Source of the DNA: Adiantum capillus-veneris
Lineage: Eukaryota > Streptophyta > Polypodiopsida > Polypodiales > Pteridaceae
Reading direction: 5' to 3'
Assembly: GCA_014529385.2 (NCBI GenBank)
Contig: CM043958.1
Location: 122,418,817 to 122,482,816 of the forward strand
Length of the DNA stretch: 64,000 bases
A program made the position numbers and the translations under genes. The notes under the pieces are model-generated. The model was not told the origin of the DNA. It did not search any database and was given only the letters and a program-made list of their open reading frames with translations. This document shows positions 25,091 through 36,261 of the stretch, piece after piece (positions within the stretch are counted from its first letter, which is position 1; each line of letters opens with the position of its first letter).

Positions 25091-26063
25091 TGTTAGCAGC
25101 GGCTAACACAGGCTACACCAAATGTGCATCAAGCAGGAGATATCTATAGTTGTGCATAATATTTCCACTCACTTTGTATAAGTCTTGGGATCACTTGGAG
25201 TTCCAAAGTTGTATATGATAGTTTGAGGGCTCAAGCTTAAACCCATAGTAGAAGGGATTGTGGTGAAAGCCCTTAAAAGGAAGCCTTTGTGTAGGGAGGC
25301 TTCATTCTTGAGTATCCACTCTTGAGGATTCACTTTTGAGAACTCCCTCTCTCTAGAGCGTTCACTCTTTGGCCTAGCCTTGAGCTTAATGTCTATGCTT
25401 GAGAGGCTAGTGCTAACCATTGTAATTAGTGTAAGCTCTTCTTGATTAATCTAATTCTTATTTTCTCATAGTCTCTTCTTCTCTATATTTCATCTTGTCA
25501 TGAAGTAGTATTACACTTTCATTATTCTAGATTTGAGAGATGTATGTACTTCTTGCGAGTAACCACTCTTATCTCTCTACGAGCAATTGATTTGTGATAT
25601 TTAGCATCATAAATTAGGGTGATTAAGTTGGGTCTTAATCTTCTAATTTGTGTGTGAACCCTATTCTTTGCTTGTGTGTGTAGATAGGTTTTATGGAGCT
25701 CTAGCACCATTCACCTTGTGTGTGTAAGCTATTGATGAAGTGCCTTAATTGACATGTGGTAATTAGTGTGTGCTTATCATTAGTGTGTGCTTATCATTAG
25801 TGTGTTTGGAGTTTCTAGTCTATGGTAAGTCGGACTTCGGTGGGCTTGATGTGTGTAGGAGATTAATTGATTAGTGATTAGAGTAGGTTTAGAGTTAGTC
25901 TTGCAATGGCTAATCTCTACTTGCAATGGGGAGGTGATCTCATGAATCCTCTATTCCATTCATCTTAGGCTTGTGCTTCCATGCCCTAGTCGGGTTGCCG
26001 GATCCACGGATTTGATAATTTGGTGTGGGTTGCGATTAGGGTGTGCTACAATGCCTCCCTACA
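25091..26063 (+). mobile_element. LARD 3' LTR (973 bp)
   Basis: TG...CA ends, followed by TAACT. Partner of the 17936-18892 LTR. Confidence 0.95.
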
Positions 26064-26068
26064 TAACT

Positions 26069-26534
26069 CCACTTCTAGATTCATTTGAGATCCAACCTCA
26101 AATTCCTCTATTAGCAGTGAAAGAGACACTCCTCTTTCATCACCCGATTGGTTTACTCGTCTGCTTAGTCCACTTGCTTCATGGGCGTCTCTGACTTGTT
26201 TCCATAATTTGTCAAGCCCATCTATGTCTTTACAACTCTCAGGTATAGCTATGTGAAATATCTCGAAAGAGTTATCTGTGGTATTCAACACTATCATTGG
26301 CTCTAATGAGGGGTCCTTGAGCTTTTGTCAATGCTCATGACTAGAATCAAGCTCTTTTTGTGAATGCTCGTGACTAGAATCAAGCTCTTTTTGTTCCTGG
26401 CTTTGCGGGATTATTGGTGTAGGTGGGACAGGGATCACACCCTCAGGTTTTCCAACTTGTGGTTCTAGTAAAGCTTGGGCTTTTTGAATCATTTTTGTGC
26501 ACATTTCAAGCCCGTCCTTTTCTAGTTCGGGCAT
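26069..26534 (-). pseudogene. RE-B gag-protease spacer
   Basis: Two frames. 26297-26069 has DGLDKLWKQVRDAHEASG and LLIEEFEVGSQMNLE, matching RE-F (DDLWKQIREANEANG, PIEEFEARSQMNFD). 26534-26328 has GLEMCTKMIQKAQALLE, matching RE-F LELCRKMIETTQSLIE, and ends in a duplicated KELDSSHEHSQ unit from a 33-nt tandem repeat. The frame is lost near 26069 where the LARD was inserted. Confidence 0.7.
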
Positions 26535-26772
26535 ATGGATATGTCATCCATCTCTATTCTTGGGTTTGGTTGTTTTTGAGCCGTGTTTCATCGCCTTTTA
26601 GGAGGTCGTCTAAATGCTCATTAACCTTTTTGACTAACACTAATCCTCCCAAACTAGCACTTTTTGGCTCACTTTCTGTTGATGGTCCTATTGGAGGTTG
26701 AGATGCCTCTGTAAGAGAAGGTGCAGCCCTCTACTCATGTTGTCTTATCTTGTCTTTAGCTTGAGTAAGCTT

Positions 26773-27474
26773 CTAAGCTAGGGATTGTTTCTCTTGTTCT
26801 TTATGTGCTTTCATCATAGCCTTTGTAGCTTTCCAGCTATTCTGTTTGCTCTTGGTTTTTTGACTAGGTGCAACAGTTTTTGGTTCACCCATCTCTAGAC
26901 TCGTGTCAGTTTCTATTTTCTCTGTCTGTGGGTTCTCAACAGCTTCCTTTTGAGCTTGCACTCTCGTAACTACATGAACTGGTATGACATTGTCATTTTT
27001 TGAGCTACTGGGTAGCTGACCAATTCCTGAGATAGTTGGCATGATATTTCTGACTTGGTTTGGATTTTTTGGACAGTCGAAGATCAAGTGAATGATACCA
27101 CATTCAAGACAATAGGAATTCACTTGTGTGCTCTCCATCTGAGGACATTGTTTGACCAAGTCGTTGCCACGGCTTTTGTGACAATCTATCTCTGGTTGAG
27201 GAGCTTCTTCTTCCAATTCCTCTTGGTTGTAAACAGGCTTTGACCTTGCTAAACCTCTATTAGCAATGAGCCGCAATGTCTTTTTGTCCATCTTATATCT
27301 TTTTTCTTCAGGTCGAAACATAGGATGTGGAGGTCGTATCGGCCTCACCATTCCATGTGTTTCTCTCATCTTCTGTCGCTTGGAAGGAAAGTACTCGCTT
27401 TGGTTTTTATAATACATTGTAGCTAGTACTAGTGCTTGTTTTTTGGATGGTTCCATCATTTGCGTATATATCAT
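26773..27474 (-). pseudogene. RE-B gag C-terminal part with two zinc knuckles
   Basis: 233 codons. KMDKKTLRLIANRG matches RE-F SLDKRTLLFIANGG. The first knuckle is broken (CHKSRGNDLVKQC: the second Cys is Ser and the His is Asp). The second, CLECGIIHLIFDC, is complete with C-X2-C-X3-H-X4-C spacing. The rest (VIPVHVVTRVQAQ, SWKATKAMMKAHKEQ) matches RE-F closely. This nucleocapsid part would bind the element RNA. Confidence 0.75.
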
Positions 27475-27613
27475 GTCTATAGCATTCTAGCACCCGGCAG
27501 TGGAGGTTGTTGTACAAAGACAAGCTGTGGTCTTGCAACTCCTATTGGTCCTGGCGCATTTTCCATAGCGTATTTAGGTGGAGTAGGTGCTATTGGAATA
27601 GGTCGACATACCT

Positions 27614-28240
27614 CTACTTAGCATTTTCCATGCCGTAGTAACAATTTTCTCTCATACGGTTTGTCCATTTTCTCTCCATCTTGCACCATAGAGGTTCTCG
27701 GAGGTTAGATTTGACTAAAGGAGCAAGTCTCTGAGCTAATCCTTCTATAAGCTTCATTTGCTTGCTAGATACCTTTGGACTTATTGTGTGTTGCGTTCTT
27801 GGTGAATCACTCTTCTGAGAAGAATTGTCACTCTCAATCTTAGTATCATATCTTCTCAAGTTTTTTCTCTGGTCTGGATAGGAGTAAGTTATAGGGGGTG
27901 GTGATGGTACATATGGTCCTTGAGGAGGCATGTCTGCCCTCTCTGTGATAGTTGCATCTCTTATTATTGCTCTAGAAGGGAATCCAGGTGGCTCCATTTT
28001 TGGAATTCTCGTAGGAATTCTTGTGCTTGGTGGAGATATATGTGGTCCTTCATTGACCAAATATCCACCTCTTTCTAGTGCATTGTGTGGGTTTGTGTCA
28101 AAATGTGGATAGATTGGCATTTCAACACTTCTAACTTGGCTTGCCATACCTCTGGTAATATCTACAAAAGGATTGGTGTATTGGATTTCCATCCTAATGA
28201 TCTTAGCTTTCCTAATGTCAAGCACTCTTAATACTCTCAA
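27614..28240 (-). pseudogene. RE-B gag N-terminal part
   Basis: 208 codons with Pro-rich stretches and ISPKVSSKQMKLIEGLAQRL, also seen in RE-C. It ends near NRMRENCYYGMENAK, aligned with ECYYNKSP of RE-F. Just downstream, APGPIGVARPQLVFVQQPPLPG matches LPGPVGVERPQPVLGQQPPLPG of RE-F across a stop. The capsid domain of RE-F (about 150 residues) is absent, so an internal deletion is likely. Confidence 0.6.
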
Positions 28241-28675
28241 GATAGTCCTTAATAAGCACCTTTGGCTTAGTGCAACTTATCCCTTTTTTCCCTTGATTAG
28301 GTCTCTTAGAAGTCAGGAATGTGTGGCTCTTTTGGTCTCTGAAAACTAGTTTTGGGTACCCTCAAAGTTTGGATTTAGGAAACTTGGAAAAATTCAGCTC
28401 TAAAACCAAAACCATTTGCTGGTGTGTCCTATTGCCCGCAAGATTTCTTCCTGGCTATACTTGGCTCAATTTGGAGTTGTCTATCAAAAGTTAGAGCAGT
28501 TTTAGTAAACTGCACTTGAAACAACACTCAAAACAGTTTCAGGATCAAGGATTTTTGCTCGTTTCTTGACCAAATGTGACCCAAATTTGTTGAAACTTGG
28601 TCACTAGGCTTACTTTACAGTGCTTAGCACTTCTGTGAACTCAGATGTAACTTTTGACCTCTAGTTTTGCAATTG
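28241..28675 (-). other. RE-B leader, gag-proximal part
   Basis: AT-rich; no ORF. Lies between the gag start and the first palindrome. Confidence 0.5.
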
Positions 28676-29097
28676 AGACATCATACGCGTATAAAGTCTA
28701 TGTGCTCAGAATTTGACAAAATTTGGTATGTGAGCTCTCCTTGATGTCCTCTACCCACTGGTATGCTCAATTTGTGACTTTGACCTTTATTTTGACACTT
28801 GAGACTTTATACGCGTATAAAGTCTTTTGTGGCAGAATGAGGTGAATTTTGTTCCACTGATTCCTTATCACTCAAGCAACTCTTAACAAGTTTCAGAATT
28901 CAATTTGGACATTTTTTGAGCAAGTTAAGACCAAAACAAGCCTGAATCTGCAGTTTTTTTGTCTTTTGCTCTTTGCAAGCCCAAATGTTTGAAATTTTGG
29001 CTAGGGACTTCTTTTATCCTCAAGGACACTTAGGTATACTCAAATGTCTATTTTGACCCAAATCTGGCCTATGAGACTTCATACGCGTATAAAGTTT
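28676..29097. repeat. RE-B leader: three copies of a 24-nt palindrome
   Basis: Copies at 28676-28699, 28802-28825 and 29074-29097. The middle one is a perfect palindrome with half-site AGACTTTATACG; the others keep the ATACGCGTAT core and differ in the arms. All lie in the minus-strand leader of RE-B, about 440-860 nt before its gag. The flanks of the three copies are themselves loosely alike (TTTGAC before, CAGAATT after). Confidence 0.85.
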
Positions 29098-29532
29098 GCT
29101 GGTTCAGAATTTAGTAAGATTTCTACCCAAGGAAATCCTTGATGCATACAACATAATATGTGATTACAACAAATTTTGGATATCAAAATTGCTCAAAATC
29201 ACCTCTTTTTCACCTTTTCTATCTTGTATCTGCAAAATTCTCTTTAAGTGGAAAAGTATGTGTCCAAATGAGATGATATTTTGCACGCAAACTTAACACA
29301 TCATTTTGTTTAAATCAAATATAATACTAGCGTGAGAATATACATAAAACAAAGGATAGACAAGGAGCTTTGAAAGTAAACTTGAGAGACTAGCAACATG
29401 GAAAATTTGCCAACACGTTTCGACTTCTAAGAGTCTCATCAAGGCTGACCATGTTAGCATACCATCTCTCTTGGGGAGTTCATATATAGGAACATAGAAA
29501 GGTCTTTAAAAGAGGAGGGAAAATTGGTTGAG
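29098..29532. other. No gene seen
   Basis: AT-rich; could hold the missing 5' LTR of RE-B, but no PBS or paired LTR was found. A TATA-like TCATATATAGG occurs near 29482-29492. Confidence 0.35.
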
Positions 29533-29762
29533 TATTTGTAAAAAGGGAGGGAAAAGTGGGTGGGTTGTCTTTATTGTGTTGGACTAGGCTTAAGTCTATG
29601 AACTTTAGAGAGTACCCACTATCATGTCCTTTTGGGAGTTGTACTCTTCCATATTTGTAAAAAGGGAGGGAAAAGTGGGTGGGTTGTCTTTATTGTGTTT
29701 GACTAGGCTTAAGTCTATGAACTTTAGAGAGTACCCACTATCATGTCCTTTTGGGAGTTGTG
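29533..29762. repeat. Tandem duplication, 119-bp period
   Basis: TATTTGTAAAAAGGGAGGG starts at 29533 and again at 29652. About 110 nt follow that are almost identical (TTGGACTAGG versus TTTGACTAGG), so the event is recent. Confidence 0.9.
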
Positions 29763-30860
29763 GAAAGCTAAATGAAGTTGGCTAATGAGAGAAAGAGAAA
29801 ACAAGTAAGGGAAAGGTTTACTCTACAAGAGCATAGACGTGGCATCTTGAGTGTTACATAGGAGCAACTTACCTTTGGAAAATTTCAAGGAACTCAAGTA
29901 TAGAGGCTACAACAAGGATGGCTAATAAGAGGCATTGTCCTATTGGTGGGTAGGTTTGACTACAACAACTTGGTGGGTGATGATTGGAGGAGTAGACAAA
30001 GACACACATAAAAAGTGATTTCAAATTTGATTTGGGAATCAACTTTGGGGAAGGAAAGGCAAGAGAAAGGCAGGGTCATCACAAGGATAGTAGAAATGGA
30101 GCTACTTGTTGTTTTGTTCAAACAAGAAAGTGAGTTGCCTAAAAAATATGAGGTACAAGTATGTAATAGGAGAAGGCGTGTCACTAACACGAAATGGGGA
30201 GGGATCCTTTATGATAGAGTGTATCAAGGGTAACGTGTCGGAGTGGGGGGGACAAGTTTTCTTTGCTAGAAAGGGGTGGTACAAGAGTGAGCATGGGCCA
30301 TGGATTGATTTTGGCAAGTAATACAAGCATCATGTACAAAGTTTCAAGTCCATGGTTGGGTAGAGGAGGAAGGTGAGTGAGGAAATGTAATCAAGAAATT
30401 TATTGTTCTGTAGGAGGAGCCGGGCTAAAAGAAGGTGAACGGAGACAAACATAATCCCTTGGGATTACAACATTGTTATTTAGTACTATCTTGGGTGCAT
30501 TTCAAAAGGCACCTCCCAAGGGATCCAACGCCAACAAGATCACAACCATATCATTTGGACACGTTTCTTCAAAGCCATAAGATTTGCTTAAGGGGTGAAG
30601 TCTTGCACCAAAATTTGCAACCCATGCAAGAAAATATAGTTCCATTAAGAGCTAAGAAAGCATCCTATTCCTTGTAAAAGGCACCTCCCAACCTGATCAA
30701 GTGGCATAAGCCAACCAATTTGCACCAAACGCCATAGCAATTTCAGATCACCATCAAGGGTATGCTCTAACAACTTAAGGTCGTCACCAAAGCCTACCTA
30801 CATGGTGTTTGGTTTACCAGTCAAGTCAAGCATAACCTTATTAATATAGCGTCAGGGTAC
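29763..30860. other. No gene identified
   Basis: Short ORFs only. The phrase AAAGGCACCTCCCAA occurs twice (about 30508 and 30677). Confidence 0.4.
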
Positions 30861-31415
30861 TCAGTCAAAGGGATAGAGGATAAGAGCTATGTGATCAAAA
30901 GGTTTGGAACATGAGAATGAAAGCAAGGGATGGGCAGGTTTTATGATAAAGCGGACTACTGGCATGATAGCCTTGAAGCTAAGCCGAAGAAAAGTAGCTA
31001 GAATGTTTTTCTTGGTGATGAACCTTTTAAGAAAGAGCTCCTGTCCGCTCTTGGGTAATTTGATTGCATCTATTGTGTTGCGTATGGCTTCAATGAAGGT
31101 TGTTTGTGCCCTGGGCATTTCAAGGTCTCCAAGAGAAGGATGATTGAAAAACTTGCACAAAATATCTGAGCGTGATGCAACATCGAGGGCCTTTGTACGC
31201 CGATTGAAGAGCATAACAAGGTCATTGCAAAGTCTTTGACGCTTTGCATCATCAGCACCATTTTGATCATTATCTTCCTCCCGTGCTACCTGCTCAAGCT
31301 TGTTCTTAGCAAGCTGCTCCCTCTTTCTCCTAGCATGATATTCCTTGACCGCATCAACAACATACCTAGCACACAGTTCACAGTGAGGCTGAGAGCAGTC
31401 ACATACAGTGTGAGA
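30861..31415 (-). CDS. Unidentified 184-codon reading frame with Cys cluster and basic coiled segment
   Basis: The minus-strand frame is open from just after TAA (31416-31418) to the stop at 30861. The first ATG is at 31214, but the residues before it look like protein: HTVCDCSQPHCELCARYVVD (C-X-C-X4-C-X2-C), then a basic helix HARRKREQLAKNKLEQVAREE, then LCNDLVMLFNRRTKALDVASR and FIEAIRNTIDAIKLPK. I do not recognise the family. It may be an exon or a captured host fragment; there is no convincing start codon before the Cys cluster. Confidence 0.4.
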   Translation of the reverse strand, partial: SHTVCDCSQPHCELCARYVVDAVKEYHARRKREQLAKNKLEQVAREEDNDQNGADDAKRQRLCNDLVMLFNRRTKALDVASRSDILCKFFNHPSLGDLEMPRAQTTFIEAIRNTIDAIKLPKSGQELFLKRFITKKNILATFLRLSFKAIMPVVRFIIKPAHPLLSFSCSKPFDHIALILYPFD

Positions 31416-31585
31416 TTATTGCTCCATGCTAGAGAGGGAGAGATTGAGTGAGGTGATAGGCCTACAGAGAGCAAGAGCAATATATGACAGCAATAAATGT
31501 GTGATAGGCCTACAAAGTAAAACAGCAATCTGTGCTCCTACATAGAGAGTTAGAGAGAGACAGGAAAACGAGAGAGCGGGAAGAC

Positions 31586-31750
31586 AAAGAACTGGCTGAC
31601 GTGCATAGTTAAGAGCTACAGAGCCGTCTTCTATATTTGAAAAAGAGACGTGGAAATAGTAATGGTGTAAAGAGCTGGCTGGCGTGCATAGTTAAGAGGT
31701 ACAAAGACGTCTTCTATATTTAACAAAAAGCTGTGGAAATTCTATATTTA
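31586..31750. repeat. Tandem direct repeat, about 83-bp period
   Basis: AAAGAACTGGCTGACGTGCA at 31586 and AAAGAGCTGGCTGGCGTGCA at 31669, each followed by TAGTTAAGAG and GTCTTCTATATTT. Confidence 0.8.
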
Positions 31751-31857
31751 ATTAAAAATCTATTCAAAAGAATATATCGAATTGAACTAATAGAGATGGT
31801 TTTATGTACCGGTTATAAAACCTCTATCCGGGACAAGGTTTTTGGTCCACCTATTCA

Positions 31858-32230
31858 TGCATCCACCCACCAGCTATGTTCAATCGGCTAATGGAGAAAA
31901 TTTTTAGACCCTACTGCAAATTCATTGGACTGTTCTTTGATGATATCACCATCTATTCCAAGTATTTGGAGGAACATAGGCAACATCTCCAAGTGATTTT
32001 TCAAGCACTGAGGGAGAACAAGCTTTTTCTCAACCAAAAGAAAAGCAAATGTTTCCTTCAAAAGATTCAATACCTAGGTCATATTATCTCTCAAGATGGT
32101 ATCCGGATGGATCCATTGAAGTTAGAGGTAATAAAAACATGGCCTAATCCAAGAAATGCACATGAACTAAGAAGCTTTATTAGTATGTGTGCATAATATA
32201 GACGCTTCAAAGAAAAATTTTCTCAAATAG
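31858..32230 (+). pseudogene. K1 reverse transcriptase, C-terminal part
   Basis: Begins in PAMFNRLMEKIF (RT motif before the active site). The YxDD box is present as LFFDDITIYS, with Tyr-x replaced by Phe-Phe. NKLFLNQKKSKCFLQKIQYLGHIIS and RNAHELRSFISM are standard chromovirus RT motifs. A TAA at 32194-32196 replaces part of the following L-x-x-YYRRF motif, which continues as YRRFKEKFSQIAGPLHDL. Confidence 0.85.
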
Positions 32231-32349
32231 CAGGACCATTACATGACTTAACTAAGAAGAACGTTAATATGGATCGCTCAGGAGAAAAATGCTTTCGACA
32301 AGCTTAAAGAGAAGCTTACCTCCCAAATAGTCCTCATGCTTCACGCTCT

Positions 32350-32832
32350 CTCACAGCCATTTGAGGTCCAATGTGATGCTTGTGGTGATTGCCTTGGAGT
32401 AGTCTTGCTTCAAGAAGGGCATGCCATAGCATATGAGAGCCAAAGGCTCAATACAGATAAACATGTCTTAGGCATTTAGAGAAAGAGCTATTAGTTGTTC
32501 TACATGCCCTAGACACATGATTCAAGCATTATTTATTGGGGACTCCATTTATTCTACGAACTGATTACCAAAGTCTCAACTACTTCATGACGCAAACCAA
32601 GCTTTTCAACAAACAAATGAGGCGGGAAAATTTTCTTTTGCAATTTAATATCCATATTGTTCACATTGCTGGTAAGCACAATCAAGTGGCCGATGCACTT
32701 TCAAGACGACCAAAAGTTAATGCGGTGTCTATAGCTACTCACAATGATCTATCTTCTATGATAGATGAGTATGCTACTGACCCTGACTTTAGAGACATAA
32801 TGTCAGCCCGTGATTTGGGGAAGAAAGAGTAA
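32350..32832 (+). pseudogene. K1 RNase H
   Basis: PFEVQCDACGDCLGVVLLQEG carries the first Asp, then HAIAYESQRLN. EKELLVVLHALDT carries the Glu but in a shifted frame. RTDYQSLNYF and VADALSRRP carry the remaining Asp residues. The region degrades the RNA strand during reverse transcription. Frameshift near 32480 and a stop in the middle. Confidence 0.8.
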
Positions 32833-32899
32833 CCATTCACCTTGTAGGATGGTTATCTTCTCCATGGCAATAGGCTATGTGTTACCCACTCCCTTCGAG

Positions 32900-33820
32900 A
32901 TGAAAAAGTCATGTATGAATCCCATGCTTCTCCCTATATGCGGGGCATAGAGGGATTCAACCTACTCTCTGAGGAGTAGAAACATACTTCTATTGGCCTG
33001 CCATGAAAGTGGACATACAAGAGTATGTTTCAAAATGCGTAATATGCCAAAAAGCCAAGTATGATAGAGGGAAGCAACCTGGATTACTCTAGCCATTGCC
33101 TATTCCAGATTCACCATGGGAGAGTATATCCATGGATTTTATCTTTGGATTACCCAAGTCTATCCATGGGAATACGAGAATATGGACAATAGTCAACAGG
33201 TTTAGCAAGCAAGCACACTTTATTCCTGTCAAAAAGACTATTAAGGCGCACCAAATGGCAACTCTCTTCATATCACATATTTTCAAAGACTATGGATTAC
33301 CAAAATCCTTGGTGTCAGATAGAGATCCTAGAATGACTAGTAATTTTTGGAAAGGTCGCTTTGAAAATCTAGGAACACTATTGAATTTCTCTTCGGCCTA
33401 TGACCCACAAACGGATGGCCAAAGTGAGATAGCCAATCTTATGATACTAGATCTACTAAAGACTTGCGTTACAGAAGTAGATCAATGCTCATAATGGAAA
33501 AAGTACTTACCTTTTGTAGAGTATTCCTATAATAATACTGTGCATACTTCTACGATAAAATAACCTTTTGAAATAATTGAGGGAAGACCTAGAAGTCCGT
33601 TTCTACTTAAAGTACATGGGAAGAACTTCGCTGCAGCTGATGAGTATAGCCGTGACCTACAAGAATCTTTTCAAAAGATTAAGGAGGCTATATCCATCTC
33701 TCAACAAAGGCAAAAACCTACTGATGACAAGCACAAAAGGGCCTTAACATTCAAAGAAAATGATTGGTTCTTAGTTAAGTTTCCTAAGGCTCAATTCAGG
33801 CAAACTACGGGCAAAAATGC
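32900..33820 (+). pseudogene. K1 integrase zinc finger and catalytic core
   Basis: The zinc-binding part reads ESHASPY..., YWPAMKVDIQEYVSKC-VICQKAKYDRG across frameshifts. The core at 33096-33494 has all three catalytic acids: SMDFIFGLP, VSDRDPRMTSNFW and TDGQSEIAN. A stop at 33492-33494 follows VDQCS, then WKKYLPFVEYSYNNTVHTST continues. Integrase inserts the cDNA into the genome. Confidence 0.85.
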
Positions 33821-33821
33821 T

Positions 33822-34202
33822 ATGGGCCATGAAAAGTATTATGCTAAGCTAGCAAAAAGATACTATGGTCCTTTCCAAATCTTTAAGCCCATCAATGAGA
33901 TGGATTACCAACTCAAGTTGTCCAACCATTGGCTCATACACAATGCTTTTCATGTGAGCCTACCTAAGCCCTACAAAGGAGATCGACCAAGTGAACCCAT
34001 TATTGAAGACCCTCCCAAAGTTGAAGACCAAGAAGAGGTGCTACAACCCGAAGCTATCCTTTGGCATGAAGACAAGGTACTACGACATGGTAAGATTATC
34101 CGTTGGTATCTTATTAAGTTCAAAAATTATCCTTTTGAAGATGCTAGACAACTTGAGTTAGTAAGACAACTTGTCAATGTTTACAATGCCACATTAGAGT
34201 AA
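33822..34202 (+). pseudogene. K1 integrase C-terminus and chromodomain
   Basis: RYYGPFQIFKPINEMDYQLKL is the GPY/F module. After a Pro-rich linker, EAILWHEDKVLRHGKIIRWY then LIKFKNYPFEDARQLE is a chromodomain, which defines chromoviruses and in relatives guides insertion to certain chromatin. The last aromatic residue of the domain (usually Trp in ATW) is Gln here. ORF ends in TAA. Confidence 0.88.
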
Positions 34203-34559
34203 GCTAATGTACAAATTTCTTTTAAATGACAAATGTTTTTGTCTTATAAGACTAATTCTCTTTTTATTGTGCAAAAATTTAAATAGTATGCATGCTTAGA
34301 ATCATGTTTGTGATGACGACGTCTCTCAAACACCAAGTAGAATTTGCCACTCTACTTGGGAGAATGAAACGGACTAAAGAGCAGACATGCTTGCAGCAGC
34401 TATGTCTCCCAAGCACCAAATGGATTAGTCATCCATCTTGGAAATATGTCGTAGGGTAAAAAGTGATCCTATACCCGCTAAGAAAGATCGACTAATGACT
34501 AAGACTTTATCTCTTCTATCTCATAGTCGAGGACGACTATGGTTTCAAGAGAGAGCTAA
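34203..34559 (+). other. K1 3' untranslated stretch
   Basis: No ORF of interest. TCAAGAGAGAG just before 34560 is a candidate polypurine tract. Confidence 0.45.
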
Positions 34560-34849
34560 TATCATAAATTTAATATCTAACCAACCCAAATGCTTTTCTC
34601 ATATTAAACTGATCATTTAATGTGGGAGAATAAAAGGGAACAAGGGTTAGAATATAAACATATGCTTATAAATCTATCTCAACATGGGGCCAATGTAAAG
34701 GGGTCCAAATGAGAGATGGTCTATCAAAGAGCGAGGCTAGCTAATGGATCTTAAAGAACTTAGGGTTAGCTTCATTAAAAGCCTCCAAAGGTTAGTGTTA
34801 AAAGGTCCTTTGACCTTAGGTAACTAGGGTTGAGCTTGAGGTGGGAACC

Positions 34850-35070
34850 CGGCCCAAGCTTGAGGTGGTTGTCGTGCTTGATGACTAAGGTGCTTGAGGT
34901 GCTTGTCGTGCTTGATGACTAAGGTGCTTGAGGTGCTTGTCATTCTTGATGACTAAGATTCTTGAGGTGCTTGTTGTGCTTGCTGACTAGGGAGCCTGAG
35001 GTGATTGTGGGAACACTACCCAGGCTTGAGGTGCTTTGTCATGCTTGCTGACTAAGATTCTTGGGGATAA
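34850..35070. repeat. Minisatellite in the chromovirus LTR
   Basis: Loose repeats of GGTGCTTGTCGTGCTTGATG and ACTAAGGTGCTTGA, about 34-40 nt each. Related arrays lie in the other two LTR copies (about 39440-39600 and 40440-40560). Confidence 0.75.
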
Positions 35071-35474
35071 GGTGTGCGAAATTCAACAATGATTCTTACA
35101 AGGAGGGGGCGATCCCAAAAAGAGGGGGAATGAGAGAGAACACACACACCCTCACACAAGGCAAGCTTAGTACAAAGAAAGCAAAAGGGACACTTGTCAA
35201 GTTACTCCTCATGCTGCCCTCATGCTGTGCGTAAAGCATATTGGTTGGCCACCCAAGGGGTCCAATGATAATTTAGTTGATTTTTTTAAAATAAATTTCT
35301 CAAGTCCTCTCTCTCAAAGGGGAAAGGGGGACACTTGTCCCAAGACTACCCTTGTTTCTTATAATGCATCCTGCATGTGATTGACCAATTTTACAAGGGT
35401 CCAATGAGCATCAAGCTTGAGCTACAAGGGGGGGTCGACCAAGGAAGCTAGCGGGTTTCTTGAGGGGTATACTA

Positions 35475-35582
<108 letters not shown>

Positions 35583-36261
35583 TCATTGTGTAGTGTGCAA
35601 AGTGAAAGAGTTCCCTCTCCTTCTCCAAGCTAGTAGAGAAGTTGAGAGCTTACACCAACACTCTTGGCTGTGGAATGCAAATCCAACCAAGAGCCATGCT
35701 TCAATGCTTAAGCTTGCCATCTTCTCCATCTTCAATACTATGCTATTATGTATGCTAGCAAGAAGAGTGATGATAAGTGAGGAACTAATTCTTTCTCCTA
35801 TGAAAAGTTCCTTCTTCCTCTTCCCTACCCTCATTCCCCGCTAGCTCTCTCCACCATAGAAGGTGTTTGAGGTCTTGGGAGTGAGGCTTGGGATAGTTAA
35901 TGCTTTCCAAAAAGTTTATGTTATGCTTGTGATGCATGAAGCTTTCCATCTTCATTGCATCGCCTAGGTCACGAGAAACACAAAGATGGTATTGTAACAA
36001 GTCTCTCTTGATGGTAGAAACTATAATACAAATTCCTATTGGAGGGGGGACCAGCTCCACATAAATACGGTCCTCAATTGTTGTCATGTTCTCTAAACTT
36101 TCTCTCTCTTGCAAAAGTATTGTTCATGCCAAGTTAACTAAATGCTATGTTTATGTTGCTACCATTAATTATATTTACCCGCTATGCTTTCAAAGTAATT
36201 TCACAAAAGTACTTTCTCTAATTTCAGCTACTCTCAAAGTTAATAGGCCATTTCCATAACA

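Larger units (their letters stand above)
17936..26063 (+). mobile_element. LARD: complete LTR retrotransposon without coding capacity, 8,128 bp, nested in RE-B
   Basis: Both LTRs begin TGTTAGCAGC and end CCCTACA. The five bases TAACT occur at 17931-17935 and again at 26064-26068, a clear target-site duplication. A tRNA-Asp type PBS lies 2 nt inside the left LTR, and a PPT touches the right LTR. The interior of about 6.2 kb has no gag, protease, RT or integrase, so this fits a large retrotransposon derivative that depends on another element. RE-B sequence continues on both sides. Orientation is taken from PBS and PPT. Confidence 0.95.
15372..29097 (-). mobile_element. RE-B: non-autonomous Tat-like element interrupted by the LARD
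   Basis: Two blocks on the minus strand, 29097-26064 and 17935-15372, join across the 8.1-kb LARD insertion. The order is palindrome leader, gag N-terminal part, zinc knuckles, spacer, PR1, linker and WxPK repeats. Protein segments align closely with RE-F. Missing relative to RE-F are the capsid domain and all of RT, RNase H, integrase and PR2. The 5' LTR and PBS were not found. Confidence 0.7.

Noticed and set aside
28676-29097. CRISPR-like array
   Set aside because: Repeats are few, palindromic and far apart in plant retroelement leaders; there are no regular short spacers or cas genes.
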